Assembly (NCBI GenBank): GCA_024236015.1 | Contig: JACKLK010000004.1 | Location: 368,631-432,630, forward strand | Origin: Rhodoferax sp. | GTDB lineage: Bacteria; Pseudomonadota; Gammaproteobacteria; Burkholderiales; Burkholderiaceae_C | DNA: 64,000 nt | Direction of reading: 5' to 3' | Shown here: positions 9,322 through 17,950 of the stretch, piece by piece | How the letters are laid out: each line of letters starts with the position of its first letter | Numbering within the stretch: position 1 is the first letter of the stretch | The notes under the pieces: model-generated | Database searches by the model: none | What the model was told of the DNA's origin: nothing | What the model saw: only the letters and a program-made list of their open reading frames with translations | Position numbers and translations under genes: made by a program

Positions 9322-10570
9322 ACCGCAGAGCCTCGGCCGGGTTGACACGGCTGGCGCGCCAGCTCGGATAAATCGTGGCCAGGAAGGCCAGTACCAGCGA
9401 GATCAGCGCGATCGGCACGATGTCGGCCTGCTGCGGGTCGCTGGGCATGCGGCTGATCAGGTAGATGTCCTTGGGCAGGAAGGTCGCGCCCAGCAACTGC
9501 TCGAGCGCCGGCACGATGACGTCGATGTTGAACGCCACGCCCAGCCCCAGCGCCAGCCCGGCCAGCGTGCCGATGACCCCGACCATCGCGCCCTGCACGA
9601 CGAAGACGCCCATGATGGAACGCGGGCTCGCGCCCAGCGTGCGCAGGATGGCGATGTCGGCGCGCTTGTCGGTCACCGTCATCACCAGCGTACTCACGAG
9701 ATTGAACGCCGCCACCGCGACGATCAGCGTCAGGATGATGGACATCATGCGTTTTTCCACCTGCACCGCCGCGAACCAGGTGCGGTTCTGCCGCGTCCAG
9801 TCGCGGATCACCAGGTTTCCGCTCATCGTGGCCGCCAGTTCGGCGGCCACCTCGCGGGCCTGGTGCAGGTCGCGCAGCTTGAGCCGCACGCCGCTCGGGC
9901 CTTCGAGCCGGTACAGGCGCGCCGCATCGTCCATGTGCATCAGCGCCAGCGCCGAGTCGTATTCGAAATGGCCGGAATCGAAGGTGCCCACCACCGTCAT
10001 CTGCTTGAGCCGCGGCACCACGCCGGCCGGCGTGATCTGGCCGCTGGGCGTGATCAGCGTGACGCTGTCGCCCTCGCGCACGCCGAGCGAACGCGCCAGT
10101 TCCCCGCCCAGCAGGATGCCGAAGGAACCCGGCACCAGTCGCGCCAGCCCGCTGCGGCCCATGGAACGGCCCAGGTCGGTGACGTCGAGTTCGCGTTGCG
10201 GGTCGATGCCGCGCACCAGCGTGGCCTTCATGTCCTCGCCGCGCGCCAGCAGGCCCTGCGCGAACACGAAGGGTGCTGCGCCGATCACCTGCTTGTTCGC
10301 CCTGGCCTCGGACACGGTGCGCTCCAGGTCGGGCAAGGCCGCACCGTCGGCGGCGTAGATCTCGATGTGCGAGACCACGCCCAGCATGCGGTCGCGCACC
10401 TCCTTCTGGAAGCCGTTCATCACGCTGAGCACGATGATCAGCGCCGCCACGCCCAGCGCGATGCCCAGCATCGACACACCGGAGATGAAGGAGATGAAGC
10501 CGTTGCGCCGTGTCGCGCGGCCGGCGCGGGTGTAGCGCCAGCCCAGGATCAGTTCGTAAGGCACTTGCAT
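9314..10570 (-). CDS. lolC: Lipoprotein-releasing system transmembrane protein LolC/LolE
   Basis: 418-residue inner-membrane component of the lipoprotein-releasing complex. The start at 10570 (MQVPYELILGWRYTRAG) fits the family; the upstream continuation of the frame overlaps the opposite rpfE-type gene. The order is one helix at about 25-48, a large periplasmic MacB-like domain, then three helices in the FtsX domain after about residue 275, ending in the conserved ASRVNPAEALRYE. Only one LolC/LolE gene is present in this cluster, so the partner is either encoded elsewhere or the protein acts as a homodimer (LolF-type); the sequence here cannot decide. Confidence 0.9.
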   Translation of the reverse strand: MQVPYELILGWRYTRAGRATRRNGFISFISGVSMLGIALGVAALIIVLSVMNGFQKEVRDRMLGVVSHIEIYAADGAALPDLERTVSEARANKQVIGAAPFVFAQGLLARGEDMKATLVRGIDPQRELDVTDLGRSMGRSGLARLVPGSFGILLGGELARSLGVREGDSVTLITPSGQITPAGVVPRLKQMTVVGTFDSGHFEYDSALALMHMDDAARLYRLEGPSGVRLKLRDLHQAREVAAELAATMSGNLVIRDWTRQNRTWFAAVQVEKRMMSIILTLIVAVAAFNLVSTLVMTVTDKRADIAILRTLGASPRSIMGVFVVQGAMVGVIGTLAGLALGLGVAFNIDVIVPALEQLLGATFLPKDIYLISRMPSDPQQADIVPIALISLVLAFLATIYPSWRASRVNPAEALRYE

Positions 10571-10679
10571 CAGCGGCGGCGGCACGACAGGGGCATGTTC
10601 GGATCGGAGGGGAAATACGGGACAGCGGCGATTGTGGCATCCCGCCCCCGACCCGCGCCGGGCCCGGCCTTCTTGCGCG

Positions 10680-10685
10680 GACAAT
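10680..10685 (+). promoter_or_regulatory. Candidate -10 box for a leaderless transcript
   Basis: The hexamer GACAAT ends exactly six bases before the ATG at 10692. No Shine-Dalgarno sequence is present between them. A transcript starting about seven bases after the hexamer would begin at the start codon. No good -35 is visible, so this is suggestive only. Confidence 0.3.
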
Positions 10686-10691
10686 AGGCCC

Positions 10692-11636
10692 ATGCAGTTG
10701 CTGATCCCGTATGCGTTCGTGACCGACGACCCGCGCTGCGCGCAGGCCGCGGCCGGGCTGCAGCTGCCGGTGCTCGAGCAGCTGCTGCGCCGCCTGAACC
10801 TGACGCGCACCGACACCGTGCCGCCACCCGCGCTGGCGCCGCCCCACGAACATGCGCTGGCCCAGGCCCTCGGCCTGCCGGTGCGCGACGGCGGCATCCC
10901 CTGGGCCGCGTTCGAGCAGGCCCGCGGCGGCGGTGACCCCGGCACGGCCGGCTGGGCCTGGGTCACGCCGGCCCATTGGCAGATCGGCGCGGACCGCATC
11001 CTGATGACGGATCCGGCCGCGCTGCAACTGCCCGAGGACGAGTCGCGCGCCTTGCTGCAGGCCATGGAGCCCTGGTTCACGCAGGACGGCATCACGCTGC
11101 AGTTCGATACCGCCGATCGCTGGCTGGCACGCGGCGAGGTTTTCGCCGAGCTGGCCAGCGCCTCGCTGGACCGTGTCATCGACACCGACCTGGCCCCCTG
11201 GCTGCCGGCCACCGCCGCGTTGCGCCGGCTGCAGAACGAGATGCAGATGCTGCTCTACACCCACCCGATCAACGATGCGCGCAGCGCGCGCGGCCTGCCG
11301 ACCGTCAACTCGTTCTGGATCAGCGGCAGCGGTGCCTTGCCCGCCGCCTTCACCGGCGCCATGCCCGAGGCGTCTCAACCGGTGATCGCGCACGCGTTGC
11401 GCGGCCCCGCGCTGCACGGCGACTGGGCCGGCTGGACCCAGGCCTGGCAGCAGATCGACCAGGGTGCCTGCCGGGAACTCGTGGCGGCGCTCGAACGCGG
11501 CGCCGCGCCCGTGGAACTGGTCCTGTGCTCGGAGCGCGACGCGCTGCATTTCACACCCGCGGCCGGCGGCTGGCGCGAGCGCCTGCAGCGCCGATTCCGC
11601 CGCACCACCCTGAAGGATTTCATCGGCCCATCATGA
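10692..11636 (+). CDS. RpfE-type conserved protein upstream of recJ
   Basis: 314 residues. The N-terminus (MQLLIPYAFV) and the later stretch VNSFWISGSGALP match the conserved protein called RpfE in Xanthomonas, where it also sits beside recJ; homologues are common in betaproteobacteria. Its biochemical function is not established, and the link to quorum signalling in Xanthomonas is by locus only. The protein looks soluble and Ala-rich with no signal peptide. The stop overlaps the recJ ATG by four bases, so the two are translationally coupled. The start at 10692 is preferred to an upstream in-frame ATG at 10632 because the first 20 codons from there are not protein-like. Confidence 0.8.
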   Translation: MQLLIPYAFVTDDPRCAQAAAGLQLPVLEQLLRRLNLTRTDTVPPPALAPPHEHALAQALGLPVRDGGIPWAAFEQARGGGDPGTAGWAWVTPAHWQIGADRILMTDPAALQLPEDESRALLQAMEPWFTQDGITLQFDTADRWLARGEVFAELASASLDRVIDTDLAPWLPATAALRRLQNEMQMLLYTHPINDARSARGLPTVNSFWISGSGALPAAFTGAMPEASQPVIAHALRGPALHGDWAGWTQAWQQIDQGACRELVAALERGAAPVELVLCSERDALHFTPAAGGWRERLQRRFRRTTLKDFIGPS

Positions 11637-13351
11637 AGATCACCACCCGCGACATTCCCCCCCGCGCCGCCTGGGCCCTGGAGCAGGCCGGCGTGCATCC
11701 GCTGCTGGCCCGGCTGTACGCGGCGCGCGGCGTCAACGCCATGGACGAACTCGACGAAGGCCTGAACCGCCTGCTGCCGCCGGCCGGCCTGCGCGGCAGC
11801 GCCGAGGCCGCCACGCTGCTGGCCGACGCCATCGCCCGGGACCAGCGGCTGTGCATCGTGGCCGACTACGACTGCGACGGCGCCACGGCCTGCGCCGTGG
11901 GTATCCGCGGGCTGCGCCTGCTCGGCGCGCGCCATGTGGCCTACATCGTGCCCGACCGGGTGCGCGACGGCTACGGCCTGACCGCGCCGATCGCCCAGCG
12001 CGTCAAGGACAGCGGCGCCGACGTGCTGATCACGGTCGACAACGGCATCGCCAGCATCGACGGCGTCGCCCATGCCCGCGCGCTCGGCCTGCAGGTGCTG
12101 GTCACCGACCACCACCTGCCGGCCAGCGAACTGCCGCAGGCCGACGTCATCGTGAATCCGAACCAGCCCGGTTGCGGTTTCGAGAGCAAGTCCATCGCCG
12201 GCGTCGGCGTGATGTTCTACGTGTTGCTGGCCTTGCGCTCGGAGTTGCGCACGCGCGGCGTGTTCACGGCCCAGAACCAGCCCAAGCTCGACACCCTGCT
12301 GCCGATGGTGGCCATGGGTACGGTGGCCGACGTGGTGCGGCTCGACGCCAACAACCGCCGCCTGGTCGCCCAGGGGCTCAAGCGGGTGCGCGCCGGCGCC
12401 CTGCCCGCCGGCATGGCCGGGCTGTTCAGCGCCGCCGGTCGATCGGCGCCGGTGGCCACCACCTTCGACTTCGGCTTCGCGCTGGGTCCGCGCATCAATG
12501 CGGCCGGCCGTCTGAGCGACATGACGCTGGGCATCGAATGCCTGCTGACCGACGACCCGCAGAAGGCGGCCGAACTGGCCCGCCAGCTCGACGCAATCAA
12601 CCGCGAGCGGCGCGAGATCGAAGGCGACATGCGGGCGCAGGCGATGGAGATCGCCGAGTCGCTGTTCGAGGACGGCGAAGAGCCGCCGCCGGCGATCTGC
12701 GTGTTCGACCCGGATTTCCACGAAGGCGTGGTCGGCATCGTGGCCTCGCGCATCAAGGACAAGCTGCATCGGCCGACCTTCGTGTTCGCCGCCAGCCAGG
12801 CGCCGGGCAAGGAGCACGAACTCAAGGGTTCGGGCCGCTCGATCCCGGGATTCCACCTGCGCGATGCGCTCGACCTGGTGGCCAAGCGCCATCCCGGCGT
12901 GTTGCTGCGTTTCGGCGGCCACGCCATGGCCGCGGGCTGCACCGTGGCCGAAGAGCACCTGGACACCTTCGAGCAGGCGCTGGCCGAAGTGGCGATGCAA
13001 TGGCTGGACGCGGCCACGCTGCAGCGCCGGCTCGAGACCGACGGCCCGCTGGCGCCCGAATACCGGCGCGTGGACCTGGTCGACACCTTGCACAAGGAGG
13101 TCTGGGGCCAGGGCTTCGCGCCGCCGGTGTTCAGCGAGGAACTCGACGTGGTCTCGCAGCGCCTGGTCGGCGAGAAGCACCTGGCGCTCAAGCTGCTGCA
13201 CCAGGGCACGCCGATCGACGGCATCTGGTTCAACCATACCGACAACCTGCCGGCGCGCGCGCGCATGGCGTTCCGGCTCGATGCCGACGAATGGAACGGT
13301 ACGCGCAAGCTCAAGTTCCTGATCGAGGGCGTCGAGACACCGGCGCGCTGA
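11633..13351 (+). CDS. recJ: Single-stranded-DNA-specific exonuclease RecJ
   Basis: 5'-to-3' exonuclease on single-stranded DNA, used in recombinational and mismatch repair. 572 residues, close to the family's usual length. Motif I DYDCDG is at about 79-84 with upstream Val/Ala, motif III DHH is at about 159-161 in VTDHHLP, and the DHHA1 region contains the GSGRSIPGF and FGGHAMAAG motifs near residues 400-430. These supply the metal ligands. The start is the ATG overlapping the RpfE-type stop. The adjacency of rpfE-type gene and recJ is conserved in Xanthomonas and Burkholderiales. Confidence 0.95.
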   Translation: MKITTRDIPPRAAWALEQAGVHPLLARLYAARGVNAMDELDEGLNRLLPPAGLRGSAEAATLLADAIARDQRLCIVADYDCDGATACAVGIRGLRLLGARHVAYIVPDRVRDGYGLTAPIAQRVKDSGADVLITVDNGIASIDGVAHARALGLQVLVTDHHLPASELPQADVIVNPNQPGCGFESKSIAGVGVMFYVLLALRSELRTRGVFTAQNQPKLDTLLPMVAMGTVADVVRLDANNRRLVAQGLKRVRAGALPAGMAGLFSAAGRSAPVATTFDFGFALGPRINAAGRLSDMTLGIECLLTDDPQKAAELARQLDAINRERREIEGDMRAQAMEIAESLFEDGEEPPPAICVFDPDFHEGVVGIVASRIKDKLHRPTFVFAASQAPGKEHELKGSGRSIPGFHLRDALDLVAKRHPGVLLRFGGHAMAAGCTVAEEHLDTFEQALAEVAMQWLDAATLQRRLETDGPLAPEYRRVDLVDTLHKEVWGQGFAPPVFSEELDVVSQRLVGEKHLALKLLHQGTPIDGIWFNHTDNLPARARMAFRLDADEWNGTRKLKFLIEGVETPAR

Positions 13352-13401
13352 GCACGACAATCGCACCTCACCCATTCACCCACCCACGACACGACTCCAC
13401 C

Positions 13402-14172
13402 ATGACCGCTCCCGCAACTTTCGACCTCACGGGCCGCCTGGCCCTGATCACCGGGTCCAGCGCCGGCATCGGCTTCGCGCTGGCGCGCGGCCTGGCCCAG
13501 GCCGGCGCCGCCGTCGTCATCAACGCGCGCAATGCCGACAAGCTGGCGCAGGCTGCGCAGACCCTGCGCGCCGAAGGCGCGACCGTGCACGCGCTGGCAT
13601 TCGACGTGACCGATGCCGCCGCGGTGGCCAAGGCCGTGGCCGCGATCGAGGCCGACATCGGGCCGATCGACATCCTGGTCAACAACGCGGGCATGCAGCG
13701 CCGCGCGCCGCTGGAAGACTTCACGCAGGAACACTGGCACGAGCTGATGCGCACCAATGTCGACAGCGTGTTCATGGTCGGCCAGGCCGTGGCGCGCCAC
13801 ATGATTGCGCGCGGCAAGGGCAAGATCATCAACATCTGCTCGGTGCAGAGCGAACTCGGCCGCCCGAACATCGCGCCCTACACCGCCAGCAAGGGCGCGG
13901 TCAAGATGCTGACCAAGGGCATGGCGATCGACTGGGGCCAGCACGGCATCCAGGTCAACGGCCTGGGCCCGGGTTATTTCAAGACCGAACTCAACGATGC
14001 GCTGGTCAAGAACCCGGAGTTCAGCAGCTGGCTGATCGGGCGCACGCCGTCGCGCCGCTGGGGCGACGTGGAAGACCTGGTCGGTCCGGCGGTGTTCCTG
14101 GCCAGCGACGCCTCGAAGTTCGTCAACGGCCATATCCTGTATGTCGACGGCGGCGTGACCGCCACCTTGTGA
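13402..14172 (+). CDS. idnO: Gluconate 5-dehydrogenase (IdnO-like SDR)
   Basis: 256-residue classical short-chain dehydrogenase/reductase. The cofactor motif TGSSAGIG is at 17-24, NNAG at 94-97, and the likely catalytic set is Ser147, Tyr160 and Lys164. The segment ICSVQSELGRPNIAPYTASK closely follows the 5-keto-D-gluconate reductase subgroup, which interconverts 5-ketogluconate and gluconate with NAD(P)H. E. coli IdnO is 254 residues. The next gene on the same strand is an L-idonate 5-dehydrogenase-like enzyme; together they would convert L-idonate to D-gluconate. No gluconate kinase or idonate permease is adjacent. Confidence 0.83.
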   Translation: MTAPATFDLTGRLALITGSSAGIGFALARGLAQAGAAVVINARNADKLAQAAQTLRAEGATVHALAFDVTDAAAVAKAVAAIEADIGPIDILVNNAGMQRRAPLEDFTQEHWHELMRTNVDSVFMVGQAVARHMIARGKGKIINICSVQSELGRPNIAPYTASKGAVKMLTKGMAIDWGQHGIQVNGLGPGYFKTELNDALVKNPEFSSWLIGRTPSRRWGDVEDLVGPAVFLASDASKFVNGHILYVDGGVTATL

Positions 14173-14231
14173 CGCCGGCGCGCGCGCCGGCACCTCCCTT
14201 CACCCAACGCACTCCCAGGGGAAACCTGTTC

Positions 14232-15266
14232 ATGGAAGCACTCGTCATCCACGCCGCGAAAGACCTGCGGGTCGAAACCATCGTCACCGAGCCGGTCGCG
14301 CCCGGCCAGATCCGGGTGCGCGTACGCAAGGGCGGCATCTGCGGATCGGACCTGCACTATTACAACCACGGCGGCTTCGGCACGATCCGGGTCAAGGAAC
14401 CCATGGTGCTGGGGCACGAGATCGCAGGCCTGGTCGAACAGGTCGCCGACGATGTGACCGGCATCGCGGTCGGCGACCGGGTCGCGGTCAGCCCCAGCCG
14501 TCCGTGCGGCCGCTGCACCTATTGCCAGCAAGGCCTGCAGAACCACTGCCTGGACATGCGTTATTACGGCAGCGCCATGCGCACGCCCCATGTGCAAGGC
14601 GCGTTCCGCCAGGAGATCGTCTGCGACGCCAGCCAGGCGCACAAGCTGGCCGACGGCATCGGCGACGGCGAAGGGGCGATGGCCGAGCCGCTGTCGGTGG
14701 CGCTGCATGCGGTGCGACGCGCCGGACCCCTGCTGGGCAAGCGCGTGCTGGTCACCGGCTGCGGGCCGATCGGCGCACTGATCATCGTGGCCGCGCGCCG
14801 CGCCGGCGCCACGCATATCGTGGCCACCGACGTCAGCGACTTCACGCTGCGCAGCGCCACCCGGGTGGGCGCCGACGAGGCGATCAACGTCGCCGAGCAG
14901 CCCGAGGGCCTGGCCCCGTATAGCGCCGACAAGGGCAGCTTCGACGTCCTGTTCGAGGCCAGCGGCAACGAACGCGCGCTGCGCGGGGCCCTCGATGCGC
15001 TGCGCCCGCGCGGCGTGATCCTGCAGGTCGGACTGGGCGGCGACATGACGCTGCCGCTCAACACCATCGTGGCCAAGGAATTCGACCTGCGCGGCGCGTT
15101 TCGATTCCACGAGGAGTTCGCGATCGCGGTCGAACTGCTGAACAAGGGCCTGGTCGACGTCAAGCCGCTGATCTCGGCCACCGTGCCGTTTCGCGACTCC
15201 GGACGGGCCTTTGCGCTGGCGGCCGACCGGTCGCAGGCGATGAAGGTGCTGCTGGATTTCGAATGA
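14232..15266 (+). CDS. idnD: L-idonate 5-dehydrogenase, zinc-dependent
   Basis: 344 residues from the ATG at 14232, which has AGGGGA upstream; an earlier in-frame ATG at 14169 lacks a ribosome site. It is a medium-chain zinc alcohol dehydrogenase: catalytic zinc ligands Cys37, His62 and Glu63 (VLGHEIAG), structural zinc Cys92, Cys95, Cys98 and Cys106, and a Rossmann motif GCGPIGAL near 175. Length equals E. coli IdnD. The enzyme would oxidise L-idonate to 5-keto-D-gluconate, the substrate of the SDR upstream. A sorbitol or other polyol dehydrogenase is the alternative, but pairing with an IdnO-like SDR favours idonate. Confidence 0.83.
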   Translation: MEALVIHAAKDLRVETIVTEPVAPGQIRVRVRKGGICGSDLHYYNHGGFGTIRVKEPMVLGHEIAGLVEQVADDVTGIAVGDRVAVSPSRPCGRCTYCQQGLQNHCLDMRYYGSAMRTPHVQGAFRQEIVCDASQAHKLADGIGDGEGAMAEPLSVALHAVRRAGPLLGKRVLVTGCGPIGALIIVAARRAGATHIVATDVSDFTLRSATRVGADEAINVAEQPEGLAPYSADKGSFDVLFEASGNERALRGALDALRPRGVILQVGLGGDMTLPLNTIVAKEFDLRGAFRFHEEFAIAVELLNKGLVDVKPLISATVPFRDSGRAFALAADRSQAMKVLLDFE

Positions 15267-15316
15267 ATCGCCAATTGCGCCACAGGGGCGCGGCCCGGCG
15301 CCCAGGGCGCGGCGCA

Positions 15317-15322
15317 TAAAAT
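15317..15322 (+). promoter_or_regulatory. Candidate -10 box for the DHH phosphoesterase gene
   Basis: TAAAAT lies 36 bases upstream of the ATG at 15359 in an otherwise GC-rich gap. Transcription would begin near 15329 and give a leader of about 30 bases. No convincing -35 is present. Confidence 0.3.
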
Positions 15323-15358
15323 CGGGGCTTCGCAACCGTAGCCGTGGAGCCCCCTGTC

Positions 15359-16294
15359 ATGTCCGACCAGAAATACCGCCTTGTCACGCGCAGCGATTTC
15401 GATGGGCTCGTCTGTGCGATCCTGCTCAACGAGATCGGCTTGATCGACGACATCAAGTTCGTGCACCCCAAGGACATGCAGGACGGCAAGGTCGCGATCA
15501 CCGGCCGCGACATCACGACCAACCTGCCCTACGTGCCGGGCGCGCATCTGGTGTTCGACCACCATGCGTCCGAGACGGTGCGCAACACCGGCGAGCGGCC
15601 CAAGAACTACATCATCTACCCGGGTGCGCCGTCGGCCGCGCGGGTGGTCTACGAGTGTTACGGCGGCAAGTCGCGGTTTCCGGATTCGTTCGACGACATG
15701 ATGATCGCGGTGGACAAGAGTGATGCCGCCGAGTTCTCCATCGAGGAGATCCTCGAACCCAAGGGCTGGGTGCTGCTGAACTACCTGATGGATTCGCGCA
15801 CCGGCCTGGGCCGTTTCCGCGAGTTCCGCATCAGCAACTACCAGCTGATGCTCGACCTGATCAACTATGTGCGCAACCACACGATCGACGAGGTGCTGGC
15901 GCTGCCGGACATGGTCGAGCGGGTCACGCTGTATTTCGAACACGCCGACAAGGCCAAGGAGCAGCTCCAGCGCTGCACCACGGTGCATGGCAACCTGGCC
16001 GTGCTCGACCTGCGTGACGAGCAGACCATCTACGCGGTGAACCGCTTCATGATCTACGCGCTGTTCCCGCAGACCAACATCTCGATCCACGTGATGTGGG
16101 GCGTGCAGAAGCAGAACACCGTGTTCGCCACCGGCAAGTCCATCACCAACCGCAGCTCGAAGACCAACATCGGCGAACTGATGCTCAGCTACGGCGGCGG
16201 TGGCCACGAGAACGCCGGCACCTGCCAGATCGCCAACGACAAGGCCGACGCGGTGCTGCAGGAACTGATCCAGAAGATCAACGCCGACGGCTGA
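15359..16294 (+). CDS. DHH-family phosphoesterase, exopolyphosphatase-like
   Basis: 311 residues from the ATG at 15359; an in-frame ATG at 15344 would add only five codons. Motif I RSDFDG is at 11-16, the FDHHAS motif at 66-71, and a C-terminal DHHA1-type glycine motif (SYGGGGHENAG) near residue 280 completes the metal and substrate site. Members of this group cleave phosphodiester or phosphoanhydride bonds in small substrates such as oligonucleotides, cyclic dinucleotide products or short polyphosphate. The exact substrate cannot be read here. Both flanking neighbours are single genes on the same strand, so no operon context helps. Confidence 0.8.
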   Translation: MSDQKYRLVTRSDFDGLVCAILLNEIGLIDDIKFVHPKDMQDGKVAITGRDITTNLPYVPGAHLVFDHHASETVRNTGERPKNYIIYPGAPSAARVVYECYGGKSRFPDSFDDMMIAVDKSDAAEFSIEEILEPKGWVLLNYLMDSRTGLGRFREFRISNYQLMLDLINYVRNHTIDEVLALPDMVERVTLYFEHADKAKEQLQRCTTVHGNLAVLDLRDEQTIYAVNRFMIYALFPQTNISIHVMWGVQKQNTVFATGKSITNRSSKTNIGELMLSYGGGGHENAGTCQIANDKADAVLQELIQKINADG

Positions 16295-16378
16295 GCCGCC
16301 CGCACGCGGAGCGCCGGCATGCCCGGTGTGCCGGGCAGGCCATCCGGGCCGCGGCCCATGGCGACCGAGCCCAGGACC

Positions 16379-16384
16379 TAAAAT
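16379..16384 (+). promoter_or_regulatory. Candidate -10 box for a leaderless transcript
   Basis: TAAAAT ends exactly six bases before the GTG start at 16391, and the six bases between (ACCTGG) contain no ribosome-binding motif. A transcript starting at the usual distance would begin on the start codon. Confidence 0.35.
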
Positions 16385-16390
16385 ACCTGG

Positions 16391-17245
16391 GTGAAAACCA
16401 TTCTCAACGCCGATCTGCATTGCCACTCCGTGGTGTCCGACGGCACGCTGACCCCCGAAGCACTGGCCGAACGGGCGAAGAACAACGGCGTCGAGTTGTG
16501 GTCCCTGACCGACCACGACGAAATCGGTGGCCAGGCGCGGGCCGCCGCCGCCGCCCGTGCCCAGGGCATGCACTACCTCACCGGGACCGAGATCTCGGTC
16601 ACCTTCATCGGCAAGACGGTGCACATCGTCGGCCTGGGGTTCGACGCCGACGATCCGGCCATCCGCGAAGGCCTGGCCCGCACCCGCGGCGGACGCGGAC
16701 AGCGCGCCCATGACATGGCCGACGGCCTGGCCCAGGTCGGCATCCCCGGCGCCTACGAAGGCGCGCTGAAATTCGCCGGCAACCACGACCTGATCTCGCG
16801 CACGCATTTCGCGCGTTTCCTGGTGGAGTCCGGCGTCTGCAAGGAGACCAACGAGGTCTTTCGCAAGTACCTGACCGAAGGCAAGCCCGGGTATGTCGAG
16901 CACCGCTGGGCCACGCTGAAGGACGCGGTGGGCTGGATCACACAGGCCGGCGGTGTCGCCGTGATCGCGCATCCCGCGCGCTACAAGTTCACGGCCAACG
17001 AGGAATACGCGCTGTTCACCGAGTTCAAGAATCATGGCGGCCAGGCGGTCGAGGTCGTCACCGGCAGCCACACCAGCGCCGAATACGTGACCTACGCCGA
17101 GACCGCGCGCGAATTCGGCCTGGCGGCCTCGCGCGGCAGCGACTTCCACAGCCCGGACGAGTCCCATACCGACCTGGGCACCTTGCCGCTGCTGCCGGGC
17201 GGCCTGACGCCGGTGTGGGAACTGCTGGAGTCCCGCATCCAGTGA
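16391..17245 (+). CDS. PHP-domain phosphatase, RNase AM / 3',5'-nucleoside bisphosphate phosphatase type
   Basis: 284 residues starting with GTG at 16391. The PHP metal motifs are clear: DLHCHS at 8-13, TDHDE at 40-44, AHPARY near 197 and GSDFH near 256. The helical insertion in the middle (NHDLISRTHFARFLVE) is typical of the YciV/TrpH group, whose E. coli member Rnm (about 290 residues) removes 5'-terminal nucleotides from small RNAs and hydrolyses 3',5'-bisphosphonucleotides. The next gene, yciO, also neighbours yciV in enterobacteria, which supports the call. Confidence 0.82.
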   Translation: MKTILNADLHCHSVVSDGTLTPEALAERAKNNGVELWSLTDHDEIGGQARAAAAARAQGMHYLTGTEISVTFIGKTVHIVGLGFDADDPAIREGLARTRGGRGQRAHDMADGLAQVGIPGAYEGALKFAGNHDLISRTHFARFLVESGVCKETNEVFRKYLTEGKPGYVEHRWATLKDAVGWITQAGGVAVIAHPARYKFTANEEYALFTEFKNHGGQAVEVVTGSHTSAEYVTYAETAREFGLAASRGSDFHSPDESHTDLGTLPLLPGGLTPVWELLESRIQ

Positions 17246-17280
17246 CCCGCCCCGCCCCCCATCTGCGCCGGAGTTGAACC

Positions 17281-17904
17281 GTGGCGCAACATTTCGAACT
17301 GCATCCCGACAATCCGCAGCCGCGCCTGCTCAAGCAGGCGGTGGCCATGCTCGAGCGGGGCGGCATCCTGGCCGTGCCCACCGATTCGAGCTACACGCTG
17401 GTGTGCCATATCGACGACAAGGCCGCCGCCGACCGGCTGCGGCGCATCCGCGGCGTCGACGACAAGCACCACCTGACGCTGCTGTGCCGCGACCTGAGCG
17501 AACTGGCCAACTACGCGCGTGTCGACAACCGGCAATACCGGCTGCTCAAGTCGCTGACGCCCGGCCCGTACACTTTCATCCTCGATGCCTCCAAGGAAGT
17601 GCCGCGGCGCATCAGCCATCCGCAGCGCAAGACCATCGGCATGCGGGTACCCGAGCACCGGGCCTTGCAGGAACTGCTGGCCTTGCACAACGGCCCGCTG
17701 CTGGCGACCACGCTGATCCCGCCCGGCGAGACCGAGCCGCTGAATGACGCACACGAGATCCGCGAGCAGTTCGAGCACCATATCGAAGCCGTGCTCGACA
17801 CCGGCGCCTGCGCACACCAGGCCACGACCGTGCTCGACCTCACCGGCGGCGAACCCGTGCTGCTGCGCCAGGGGCGCGGCGACGTCGCGGCGCTGGGCCT
17901 GTAG
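17281..17904 (+). CDS. yciO: YciO (Sua5/YrdC-family) protein
   Basis: 207 residues, GTG start at 17281 with CGGAG about ten bases upstream. It has the YrdC fold with the N-terminal motif GGILAVPTDSSYTL and the following HLTLLCRDLSELANYA stretch. YciO is a paralogue of TsaC, the enzyme that makes threonylcarbamoyl-AMP for tRNA t6A; whether YciO has the same activity in vivo is not settled. E. coli YciO is 206 residues. It lies 36 bases after the PHP phosphatase gene, the same adjacency as yciV-yciO in E. coli. Confidence 0.87.
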   Translation: MAQHFELHPDNPQPRLLKQAVAMLERGGILAVPTDSSYTLVCHIDDKAAADRLRRIRGVDDKHHLTLLCRDLSELANYARVDNRQYRLLKSLTPGPYTFILDASKEVPRRISHPQRKTIGMRVPEHRALQELLALHNGPLLATTLIPPGETEPLNDAHEIREQFEHHIEAVLDTGACAHQATTVLDLTGGEPVLLRQGRGDVAALGL

Positions 17905-17938
17905 CCGCCCCCCCGGGCCCCGGCTGCGGCACGTCTGA

Positions 17939-17944
17939 CACAAT
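17939..17944 (+). promoter_or_regulatory. Candidate extended -10 box for a leaderless transcript
   Basis: CACAAT, preceded by TG at 17936-17937, forms an extended -10 element and ends six bases before the GTG start at 17951. No Shine-Dalgarno sequence is present. Confidence 0.3.
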
Positions 17945-17950
17945 CGACCG

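Noticed and set aside
14564..17167. 867-codon minus-strand frame opposite idnD, DHH and PHP genes
   Set aside because: It crosses three real genes and their gaps; the translation is typical GC-rich antisense.
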